Assembly: GCA_003118195.1 (NCBI GenBank)
Contig: BEXV01000831.1
Location: 56,057-120,056 of the forward strand
Reading direction: 5' to 3'
DNA from: Hemicentrotus pulcherrimus
Taxonomy: Eukaryota > Echinodermata > Echinoidea > Camarodonta > Strongylocentrotidae
DNA length: 64,000 nucleotides
Shown piece by piece: positions 1-11,800 of the stretch. The translations under genes and the position numbers were made by a program. Within the stretch, counting starts at the first letter, position 1. Every line of letters begins with the position of its first letter. The notes below the pieces were generated by a model that saw only the letters and a program-made list of their open reading frames with translations, ran no database searches and was not told the origin of the DNA.

Positions 1-664
1 CCCCCCCTGCGTACGCCCCTGCGTGTATCGTACGGTAATCACACTCCCTTGGTTAGCTGCCTTCTTCTCTTATATTACCTTTGCAGTTGCATACAAGTTT
101 CTATATTGATAATAGTGAAGAGGAACAGGAAAATAGCGATCTTGGAAATTGTGTTTGGAATGAAATAATACTATTGTACGGTCTTAGTGTAGGCCTATGA
201 TGTTGTGAATAACCAACACAGAAATCATTTTCCCCGTGTATTGAATCAAATTTGTGTTGCTTCGATCTTCGATCTACTACTGCTATGTTTAGAAGACGCC
301 CACGTGACACATTATCAATTCTGCCATCAATGAGCAATATTTTCTGACATATTAATATAATTATTGTATTGTGTATTTACCGAATTCAGTCTTCACTTCT
401 CCTCTCTCTCCTCTCTTTGATCATGCAATGTTCTCTTGGGGGGGGGGGGCAGCAATTGCCCCCATGCACTCCACCTTCTTTTATTCGATGTTCAAATGCA
501 GGTATTTCGTTTTTGTAGCTGAGACAATTTAGTCTGAGATTTGAGAGAATGGCGATATTTAGATGTTGGAACCTTTTTTGACAAACTATAATGTTACACA
601 GGCACATAAAACATTCTGTACTCTCGCTTATATGCGTCCCGTCCCGTCCGCTACTCACCATCGC

Positions 665-668
<4 letters not shown>

Positions 669-714
<46 letters not shown>
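669..714. repeat. (CT)n microsatellite
   Basis: About 23 uninterrupted CT dinucleotides. The ORF reading through it (563-778) is an artefact of the repeat. Confidence 0.95.
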
Positions 715-718
<4 letters not shown>

Positions 719-2439
719 CTTTTCCCTCTATCATTTTTTTTTCTTATAAAAGACAACTCAATGAAGTTTACCGCATGATGAACTCATACTCAATAGGCCA
801 ACAACACGCCAACATCGACTATGATATAAAGTGTACCAATGAAATTATGCCGATTCCTTCTATGTCGTGTATATACATATTCTTGGCGATAGTAGTAACA
901 ATTCGGTCAGACTTAAATATTTTTTCCATGTGGATATACGTTGCTTTCATTCTTGAGCTTATTGCTGTCTAAAATGTATAAAGCCTTTCATTAATGAACT
1001 TCATACAAAGTGAATTCTAAAATCCAAATTCGAGGTGATTATTATTTGTGTGTATATATTGAATTTATAATGACTGAAAATTATTTTTAAATGGTATCAA
1101 AATGTGATTCTGATGATTGTATGTAAATATATGTAGATATCATATTTATGAAAAAGCGTTTTGACGTATTTGTTTTGTTGTCCTTATCGTGTTCGTGCTA
1201 TGATTGTTTCGTTTACATGACGAATCGCATCTACCTGCTTTATGATGTGTAATGGGTGGGCAAATGGTTGTAATATTCGTCGAGAGCAGTAAACTTCCGC
1301 ACACTTTTCTTTTGAAGAAAAATCAATATCGGCAAACTAAAGCATTGATACAGCTGTCATCGTGTGACGACTGCTCTAATTTCTTTTGGTCAAGAATATT
1401 TCCAACAAAATAATAGACACATTATACATAGATTAAGGCAGCATTTCACTGACCTTAACCTGGGCCCTTTAACACAGAGCACAGTAATCATTTCTACGGT
1501 CAAGTGATTGGACGTCACGATGGTCAGTTGCAAAATAGCAATCAATTGATTACTTATCTTTGTGTTATGGGGTCCAGGTTATTCAACAAAGACTGCAATC
1601 TTATCTATTTAATGTTTCTTTTGAATGCGATATATTGTTGGTGCAAATGTTTTGCTTCATGTTTTGTCAATAAACAAGGAGTTTTTGTGGATCTCCAATG
1701 CATTCGATACGAGTTTCTTCATTCTTTCTTTATCTTTTTGTTCTTGAAGTTAGAGGATAAGTATTAGAAAAAATTCAACACAATTCTATTCAATCTAATT
1801 CTTTCCAAATCTGATTAAAATGACAATAATAAACGCAGAATACATTGAAAAAAAAAACTAAACATACTTCAACTAAAATAAAATATACACTAGGAAATGT
1901 TAATAGCTAGACAATAAACAAAAAATATTTAAATGCAGGGGGGAGGGGGCAAACAAAAAGCCAAAACAAAAGCAGACGGTACATATTATATGTAACGTAT
2001 AAATATGTAAATGTATTGTAAATATGGAATGTTTTGTGGTCAATCCTTTAAAAAGATTGCTGAAATAAGACAAGATGTATCCATCGCCTAATAGCATGCT
2101 CTCGGGACATTTAATAACTTCACCTGCACAAGATCTACATCCCTTGTTCTGCTTTTCTACAATTCATTCAGTAAATGTTCTACTTTGATTGATTCCAAGT
2201 GATTTCATACTTTATCGCATTATATTTATCACCGTATATATCTCTTCTTTCTCTGCTCTAGTTCTCTCTCTCTCTCCTTTTCTCCCGCTGTCATCTCTAT
2301 CTTTCCCTTTATCTTCCTTTGTCTGTCTCTCTCTCACTCTCTCTCTCTCTCCTTATCTATCTCCCTCTGTAACCTCTAATGGATTCTTCCTATGTATCTA
2401 TCCATTGTTATTATTGAACATGGACCCATTTTTCATCCC

Positions 2440-2512
2440 TCGGAGAAGACTTAAAGCCGTTGGTCCCCTGGTTGTTTACTTACAAGCATACACATGCTTT
2501 CATAGCAGTCAA
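2440..2512 (+). repeat. SINE fragment (3' part)
   Basis: Shares GACTTAAAGCC.TTGGTCCCCTGGTTGTTTAC-type sequence with the fuller element at 18,484-18,655; the tRNA-like head is absent. Confidence 0.6.
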
Positions 2513-5506
2513 GTAAGACAAACCATCAACTGTCACCATTAAATAAGACATTTGTTGATACATGTATTCTAGAAAGTATGTCATTTATTTGTCATGTGCA
2601 AACCGATCAGTAGAACAGGAAATAAATACATATACATAATTATCAATAAATGTAACAACCTCAATTTTGAATGAAAAAAATGAAATATGCAAAGCTAAAA
2701 ACACGTCAGTATAATTTCATTAAACGGGGAATGTACACCATAAATTATTTGACAGAAGAAAAACAAAGAAATATGAACGAAACAAAAGGAAACGAAATCT
2801 AATCATCTATGTACATATATTGATGAACATCTCAACATGTCCCAACTCTTACCCTCGTACATCATTCAGAAAATATATGTCCTCTATCATTTTGAAAGTC
2901 TTTTCTCCATGGTAACGCGACTTGATGACTGCTCAGAGATACCTAGAACAAAGATGGCTCATTATTTACAGGTAACGACTAATTGATAAATAAAAAACAA
3001 AAACAACTGCAAATCATGTTAACAAATATATATATATATATTTCTATCCTTCAAACTGCCAAGGACATCTAAATAGCCACCACACCATTATCAGCGACCT
3101 CTTCAAAATCAATCTTTAGAGCTCTGCCTCTTGGACATAATTTCTTTCTTGATCATGTCTCATCCTCATCATGGTTTCTACCGAGTTCAAAGGTTCCATT
3201 GAAGAAAAATTGAAGAAAAATTGAATGTAAACACAAGCCATTGTGGAATCATGTATGATATAAAACGTACTCAAAGCGGTAAAGCAAAAACTCAATGAAA
3301 ATCCTTCAACATTCAAGTTCATAATGGCATGAATTATATCCATTGTGTGTGATCTCTCAGCCAACGCTCAAGAAATTAGTTGCATCCCGCCAAATTGGGG
3401 AAAATGATCCCTCCCATAGACAAATGAGAGCTTTATCATTCTATGGTATTTTTTAATCTTTCAAATATAACTTTAGATTAAACATTTGCGATCTTATATT
3501 ATTTCTTTATTTGATTTTTTTTATAATAAAGAGAAATTCTGAGGCAAATTGAAAATTCAGAAAAACATTTATTTGTAAAGTCACATTTGGAATTAGAAAA
3601 AATTACAGATACGTTGATATTTATTGAGGTTTGATTTCAGAAAAATATTCAAGCAGACCACAAAATGTTACACCGTCATTAAAATATTTGCATTTACTGT
3701 GCAAACTGCTGAGCATGGGTTTGATAATGTACTTGTATTAACAAAAATTATGTTATGAATTGCAAGTTTAATCTATAGTGACAAGCTCTTTGGAAATAAC
3801 ACAAGTGAGCACATTGAACACCATCGCAAATATTTATGGAAACCAAGTCTAGGGCAAATTCAATACTCTATTGTACATGTACATCCAATAGAAATCATGT
3901 TTGGATTGCGTAATACCTAAATGTTATGTTTGCACATTTCAATAGGTAATGCACAAGGGTGTTGAAATTGCCTTAGGTTGATTTTTCAAAAGTAGTTGCA
4001 ATTGTGTTATTGCAGAAATATTTGGCAAATTACATTGTTCCGGTGAAAGGAGAGTATACCAACTAATTGTATATCAATCAAACATTACATGATATAGACA
4101 TGTAGAAAGTGGGACTACGGGTCATTTTCATCTCATTAAAATCAGAAAGATTGAGCCTCCGATTAATTCACAGAGAAGTTAATTTATTGATGAAGATAAG
4201 GTTGAAACGACAATGCTCTTATTGGGGGAAATTGTAAATGCCAAAATAACCAAATACCTATTTAGGCAATCACGCTAACTTGACCGTTTAAGATACATGT
4301 TCAAGTTGGGACATCAGATAGCAAGGCTATAAAAAAAGAAATGAACAACGATGGACTGACTGTAAATCAAGGTGCAATTATAATTGTTATTATTATGATG
4401 TCTGAAAATTCACACACATTCTTCTATACACAGAAAGAATTACAGTTACATGGCAATGAAGATTTTCAGTCATCACAAGATTATTTCAATGCCATCAACT
4501 TTGTGCAATGGCTGAATATGACGTAACAGAGGAGCTATTATTTCATAACATCCAATGCAATTTTAATATACCCCACACATGCTTTATATCGACTCTCTTT
4601 GAAAATAAATATTGTTCCTATTTTCGCAGAAAGCTATCAAACCCGTAACAAAGCAATACACACTCAAAGCAAAATACAAACAAAATATATCATTCTTATT
4701 TACCAGAAAATAAATTAGGAGCTATACTTTCACATTTCTTAAAACACTGGACAATATTCTTTCTCATAGCCATCAAGTAAGGGCAGCCTTCTGAGCAGAT
4801 CAGAATTGTTGCTACACTTTTCCTAAAGGAAATCGTGATTGAAACGTTTACCCTATAAATCTGTAACTAAAACTCTAAAACAAGACAAGATCTACATATT
4901 ACTTTGTAGATTGATATTGGTTAAGGTTCAAATGAACCAGAGTCAAGAAATATAAGCTTGTGTTTTGTACAAATAAGCGATTTTGCTAACATGTGCAAAG
5001 TAGTATGTTTTTGTTGAAACCCTGCCGAGTGGTAAAGTGTATGACGTAGACGTCGTGTTTTGGTTCTCCTGGCTACAGTGACGCTCATCTTCATGAGTAG
5101 CACTTTTTATTGCTTAGGGTTACTTATCTTGCTATGCACTGTATAATACACATGATGTCGTCAAGGATGGCTACAATCACAGCATTCAATACACAGAGTT
5201 TGTGCAAACTTGGTTCAAGTTGGTTTGTTTGCGAGAAAATATAAGAATGTGCACTAGCTTATGTCCGACTGAAAACCAGTTGGCCAATGTGTGTAAATGG
5301 CTCTGGTTACAACAAGGCAGTATTAAACTCATATGTGGGTAGTATGTCCTCTGTGATGCTAGTCTATGCTTGACCCAAATGATTTCCGCATTCTCGTGGC
5401 ATCTTTATAGAATTCAGCAAAACTCTGAACCCAGTACTTTGTGTATTTGAATCCAGTGCCATTCGTTGCATCTATCACGTCTGAGTTTGCAGGGTTAGGG
5501 ATGCTG

Positions 5507-5812
5507 CTAGTCCTTGCTTGATTGTGATGGCTTGCGCAACCTCATGGCATATGGAGATTGGCGCGACGTCGACGAGGCGGCTCCTTGTTGCAGGACTTCC
5601 ACTCTGCTTTGTGGTGTCTGGGGATCCTCAGATGCCTGTTGCTGCGGCTGCTGCTGCTGCTGTTGTGGCTGAGCCTGCAGAGTTGTGGTTGCCGGTGTCT
5701 GTTGTTGCTGCTGTCGCTGTTGTTGTTGTTGTGAGGATGGCTTAGACGTTGGTTGTGCAATGGAGATAGAGACAGGTGTTGTCGTTGTAGCAGGAGTTGT
5801 AACCACACGAAC
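5507..5812 (-). CDS. domino: domino exon 50: C-terminus and stop
   Basis: 101 codons and TAG at 5,507-5,509. Gln/Thr/Pro-rich, ending in a basic tail ([16 protein letters not shown]). Acceptor TTTCTCAG. The 3' UTR continues leftwards; I could not fix a polyadenylation site. Confidence 0.82.
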   Translation of the reverse strand, partial: VRVVTTPATTTTPVSISIAQPTSKPSSQQQQQRQQQQQTPATTTLQAQPQQQQQQPQQQASEDPQTPQSRVEVLQQGAASSTSRQSPYAMRLRKPSQSSKD

Positions 5813-8800
5813 CTGAGAAACGTAAAAACAGTCAATGATTACTTGATGGCCACAAAAATTAGTACAACAAAGATCAATACCACAAGAGAGAGTAGTTTTA
5901 TAAACCAGTGTGTATCATGTAAATATATTAACATGTTTCATGATTTTTTTTTAATTTAATCAATCATGGATCGAAGCAATCACTATTATCAAACAGGCCA
6001 ACACTAACAATCCACAAGCATTTGAACATCAGTTTGTTCACAATAAAAGCAGTGTCCCAAGTCTGGTGCCAGACAACGTAAAAGACATTTATCAGAGGAT
6101 ATAGACCAGGAGTTTGATTTCTGAGGCTGTAAGCACCATGCACACTATTGATAAGCAGAACAGGCGACTCTAGTCTGAAAGCCTCAAATTAACATTTGCT
6201 GGAACAAAACAATGGACACTCAATTTACATCAAGTTGTCTTCATACAGAAATAGATTCCAAGGTCAACTGTTAGCATGTCCACATCATATTCTCAATCAA
6301 TGCGCACCCTTAGAAATGTAGTTTGACTCCATGCTTTGTGCATGCATGCACATTCAAAACATTCCCTACTGATCAATCTAACAAGTTTGGTAGTCATTCA
6401 GTCAGTCACCTTTATGGGCTCACCTGCTGTGTAGCTGGTGTGGTCTGTTGAGCGGCTCCTTTATTCTGACCCGCTGAAGAACTCTCCTCCTGGACGACCA
6501 CAGTCTGAGAGACCACCATGTGAGCCGGGGACGATTGGCTTTGAATCTGGGCCTGGGCCTGGGCTTGGGCTTGGGCTTTTGCTTGGGCCTGGGCTTGAGC
6601 AAGCTGCTGTGCCTGGACCAGTCTTGCAAGCTGAGGGGTCCTGTTTGGTGTGCTCTGCTGCTGGACCTGTGTCCTAGGAGTGACCACAGAGGTGACCAGT
6701 TGAGTGACCAGCTGCTGGGGTTGTTTCTGAGCTTGAGTCAGGGAGGCCTGCGAGACTGTCACCTTCCCAGCTGATGATAGGACTGCACCTGGGGATTACA
6801 AGACAAATTACAAGACAAATTACAAGTTATTTCCTTTGTCACCACAGTTACACTTGCCAAGGATATGTCCATACGTAAATACAGCGGAACCTTGGTATAA
6901 CGAGGTCCTTGGGACTATGGAAATTACCTGTTATATCAGGGTTTAAAAAAACAAAACAATGTAAAGAGCCGGGACTAGCACAATCACCTTGTCATAACAG
7001 ATACCTCGTTATAATCAGAGCTCTTTCTGACGAGGTTCCACTGCACATCTTCATCAGGTTTGAAGAGCAAAGTTATCTCAACAAAGCCGATACAACTTAT
7101 TTCTTGTTTTTATTGCATCATTTAGTGAAATTATCCTTTAGAGCCCTGGACAGTAATAGATTGCCACTTCATAATTGTTAAAGACTTCATACATACAATT
7201 AACATGACATTTTATCAAAGAAAAGATATAGGAACATCCAAATGGACATTTGAAAATATTCCAGTGGTCACGTGGCTAACCAACTGTTCCCCTAGAAAGT
7301 TTGCATAACTGGCCCATAAGACTTTCGTTTCGTCTTCAGCGACTACTACAGCCGAGCTTTAATAGTTTTCAAAAAATTGCTCATTCAACCTAGCAATTAT
7401 ATCCAATTCTGACTTGGATTAGAGTTCATTCATATTCTTTTCCCACCACTTCACTCTGAGACACATGATGTTTTGCTTGCCTGGAGGTATGATGGTGACC
7501 GGTTTGCCCTGCTGCTGTATCGACAGTGTCTGAGGCACTTGCCTACCTGGTGGAATGATGGTCACTGGTTTGCCCTGTTGTATCGACAGCGTCTGAGGGA
7601 CTCTCTTGACCTGCTGCTGTAGTTGCTGTCTGACGGTTGGCATGGGTTGACCCTGCAGCTGACCGGTCGGTATCCTCTGTACCTGAACGGTGCCCGTCTG
7701 ATGCTGACCTCTGGGTGCCGTAACCTGCTGGACACGAACCTGCTGCCCTCCTATCGTTCCAACCTGAATAATTGAATATTGATTGTGTGAAGTGTTAATA
7801 TCTAATAATCAGCTAAGATAGTCCCCTTATGATCATCGTACAGTCAGGGTATGCCCCTGTTGGACAGTCCTTCCAGATCTACATGCATCTAAGAAGGAAT
7901 TCTTTTACGTTGATAATAACTCTCAGATGGGGCAAGAACAAGAATTTGAAGGAATATGACTTGGTCAGGAGGGTAATGGGCATATTATGGGTTTTTATAT
8001 ATATATATATATATATATACCTTCAGATTTATGTGTGTTAAGCCCTGCATAATTCCGCTGGGGGTTCTTTAAATTCGGAAACTGTTCCAATGGCAGGTAC
8101 TAGCAATTACTTCTATGCTTGTTTTTTTCAATTCACATTATCATTCTCAAAATACTTGTGAAGTCTCAAATTGAAGCTGAACAGCATGTGTGTATCATGT
8201 AGAGAGCCAAAGGACATAGCTGGTTGATTATTACCGAACGTACATCAGTTAGTGCACAGTAAAAGCAGTGTCCCAAGTCTGGTGCCAGACAACGTATAAG
8301 ACATCTGTCTGAGGATATAGACCAGGAGTTTGATTTCTGAGGCTGTAAGCACCATGCACACTATTGATAAGCAGAACAGGCGACTCTAGTCTGAAAGCCT
8401 CATATATTTGCTGGAAATGTTCAAATGTGAATAATGTAAGCAAGTGAAAAGGCTATCATGCAATTGCTTCTGTGCTTGCATCTTAATTCAAATAACAGTT
8501 CTCAATTTAGTTGTTTATGTTTTTATAATAAAGTTGAACAGCATAGACATAACATCCAATGTGCCAAAACTAAAGGCCATAGCTAGTCGATTACGAGCTA
8601 GTCGATTACCAGCTAGTTGATTACCAGCTCGTCGATTACCAGCTAGTTGATTAGAGACCTAGTCGATTACGAGCTAGTCGATTACCAGCTAGTTGATTAC
8701 CAGCTCGTCGATTACCAGCTAGTTGATTAGAGACCTAGTCGATTACGAGCTAGTCGATTACCAGCTAGTTGATTACCAGCTCGTCGATTACCAGCTAGTT

Positions 8801-11800
8801 GATTAGAGACCTAGTCGATTACAAGCTAGTCGATTACCAGCTAGTTGATTACCAGCTCGTCGATTACCAGCTAGTTGATTAGAGACCTAGTCGATTACGA
8901 GCTAGTCGATTACCAGCTAGTTGATTACCAGCTCGTCGATTACCAGCTAGTTGATTAGAGACCTAGTTGATTACAGCTATTTGGTTACAAGCTAGTTGAT
9001 TACCTGCTACTTAATTACGAGCAAGTTGATTACGACCTAGTTGATCTAGCTAGTTGATCTAGCTAGTTGATTACGAGCTAATTGATTTTGAGCTAGTTGG
9101 ATTATGAGCTAGTAACTGCAGCAGAAGTTGCTTTAGACTGATCAGTCATGTCACAGAGCTCTAAATAATCTCCTTCCACAGAGATTGTACGAGAGAGAGA
9201 GCCAATTATAGGGAGCTCCATGATTTAACCTTCGACCTTGATCCCAATCATGTTTATGCATGTATCAGAACTCTCTCTCTCTCTGTACGCCATACTAAAG
9301 CCCAAGTACGACCTCTCATAGCATTAACTGACCTGTTGTAGACTGGCTACTTGTTGAACCAAGGTTTGCTGAGCAGTCTGAGTGCCACCTCGCTGGACGG
9401 TAGCTTGACCTGATGACACCCTGACCTGTTGACCCGAGGTCACAACTTGAGGCTGACCTTGAACCTGAGCAAGGATCTGTAAATAAACAAACAGTTACAC
9501 TTTTATTTCTCCCTACCACATATAGCTTAAAACAAGCCAACGTAAGTGCCGCTCTATTTTTACTAGCAAATTTGCAGGGATTTTGCAGTCGCATGGAAGT
9601 CCGGTTAAAACAGGCAAAACGGTATATGACTCCGACTTCACTGTCAATACGACTAAGATTGAGATAATGGAGTTAAACCTTTCTATAATGATTTAAATTT
9701 ATAAAAAATACAGACCTTTGGTATCTTCCAATATATGACCCTGCTCTAAATTATGAGAAATTCTTAAAAATTACTGACAATACACGCAATCATGGCTTGG
9801 AAAAAGAAGCAACTTTTATTTCAGCGTGCCAAGTTTTTCAGAGAGAACATCTCCAAGTCCTGGCATTTATCAATACTGGTATATTTCTTTCAACTAATAA
9901 ATATGATTTACAAGCTTCTGTTAACAGCAAAAAGTAAGGTTCAGAGAAGTATGGCTGGAATAAATTCTTTGTTGACTTACCAGCTTCTGTTGCTTCATCT
10001 GCAGTATCTGCTGAAGGTTGACCTTTGAAAGCTGTGTCGTCGTGGTCCCTGATCCACCAGCCGTGGGGATAGCAAGAGCCTTCATACCCCCGGCTACAGA
10101 CACCACCTGACCCTTAGCTCCTGCCTGGCCCAGGGTAGTGACACCGGTGACCGTTACCCCGCTGACGGTGATGCCTTTGAGCTGGGTGACAGAGGTGACA
10201 GGGATGGTGGAGATGCCTTTGATCTTCTGGGCTTGAAGCTGCTGCGCTTGGTGGTGCTTCAGTAAGGCAGCTATCTCGGCCTGGGAGGTGTTGAGGGTGG
10301 GACCCTTGCGCTGAGCAAGCTGAAAGAAAGGGGGAGTACGAACTTAAGTTAGACACATAATCAAGACCACAACAACAATGAGAGAAGCTGTTGTTAAAAC
10401 CAGCAAATTTTAACTGACTTTGATATTATTTACGAGCACAAGCACTAGTAAAGATGATAATGATGACTTTGGATTCACCACGATAATGCAACACAGAACA
10501 AGATTCAAAACAAAGGAAAAGTACAGTGATTCCATTTTAAATCAGAATTTATGTAATTCCCTTTTATCTTTGCACTGATAGTTGAATGAGGTATCATTCA
10601 TTCTCAACACTTCTATCTTGATAACCATTGTTCTCACAAGAGCAAAATCAATAGCAAAGGAGGAAGAAAATAAGGTGAGAGACAGAGACATAAAGGGAGA
10701 GAGAGGGGAAAAGTAAGACACGAGAGTCGCACACCTAGACACAAAGAAAAATGGGGGAAGAAAAGGAATGAAACAGTAACGTAAAGAGAGAGATTGGGAG
10801 AGACGAGGAAAGCACACACCTGCTGTCTTTGTGCCTGTGTCAGCTGGACATGAGTGACCCCTGTAATGGCTTGTGTAGTGATCCCAGTAGCCTTCTGGAT
10901 CGTGGTAAGCTGTCCTGAGGTAGCTTGAGCCTGGGCCTGAGCTTGGGCTTGAACTGCTTGGGCCTGGGCCTGGGCTTGCTGGAGCTTCCTCAATTCAGCC
11001 TGGTGAGAGAAAGGGACATGAAATAGGCATGAAGACTATGACATTGGCACTATCTTGTGTGTGTGCGTTATTGGGTTTTTACAAACGTGTATCAATCAGA
11101 TATGATTATTTACGTCTGGGGAGTGACTTTAAACGTCACCATCCAAAAGACGTGACTCAGTTTCAAACCTGCGTCCCCGGCTGAATCACTATCGTGGGGA
11201 AGTCTAAGGTAGTTTAATCTGTAAGTTACAAACTGCATCAAACATTTTAATGTACTTGAAGATTGTAAAAAATTGATATCCCTTTTTAAGAGTTTAAGAC
11301 TAATTTCAAAGACACAATAATTACCAAAGTTAATTTTGTACAGTATTCCATTATATTGTATAATTTATACATGGCACAAATTGACCAAATCTGTAACTTT
11401 TCCTGTTATACACAAATACAATCTTCAAGAAAAGACTGAACAAAATGACTTTATAGATGCCTGAAAGGCTAAATAGCTCTTTGGAGGCTTCAGAGAAAAA
11501 CTGAACGAACATCAGTTTCAATGTTCACAGTAAAAGCAGTGTCCCAAGTCTGGTGCCAGTCAACGTATAAGACATTTGCCTGAGGATATAGACCAGGAGT
11601 TTGATTTATGAGGCTGTAAGCACCATGCACACTATTGATAAGCAGAACAGGCGACTCTAGTCTGAAAGCCTCATACTAAATTTGCTGGAAGTCTTCAAAT
11701 GTAAATAATGTAAGCAAGTGAATGGTAATCATTCAATCAAGTGTCCATTCAAGTTTTTGAAAATTGTAACTTTTATCACACAAACTGAAAAGAGCAGGCT

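Larger units (their letters stand above)
1..5506. other. 3' flank of domino: no gene seen
   Basis: A+T-rich sequence with no ORF I recognise on either strand. It must include the 3' UTR of the A-like transcript at its right end. It holds a CT microsatellite, a second pyrimidine-rich stretch (about 2,263-2,360) and a SINE fragment. A neighbouring gene's UTR could lie at the far left, but nothing shows it. Confidence 0.5.

Noticed and set aside
563..778. ORF with a long Leu/Ser run
   Set aside because: Produced by the CT microsatellite.
5518..5835. Alternative-frame ORFs over exon 50 on both strands
   Set aside because: Shadows of CAG-rich coding sequence; the chosen frame is the one that splices in phase and matches the upstream exons.
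8578..9115. CRISPR-like array
   Set aside because: Contiguous 15-bp units with no unique spacers, in an animal intron: a minisatellite.
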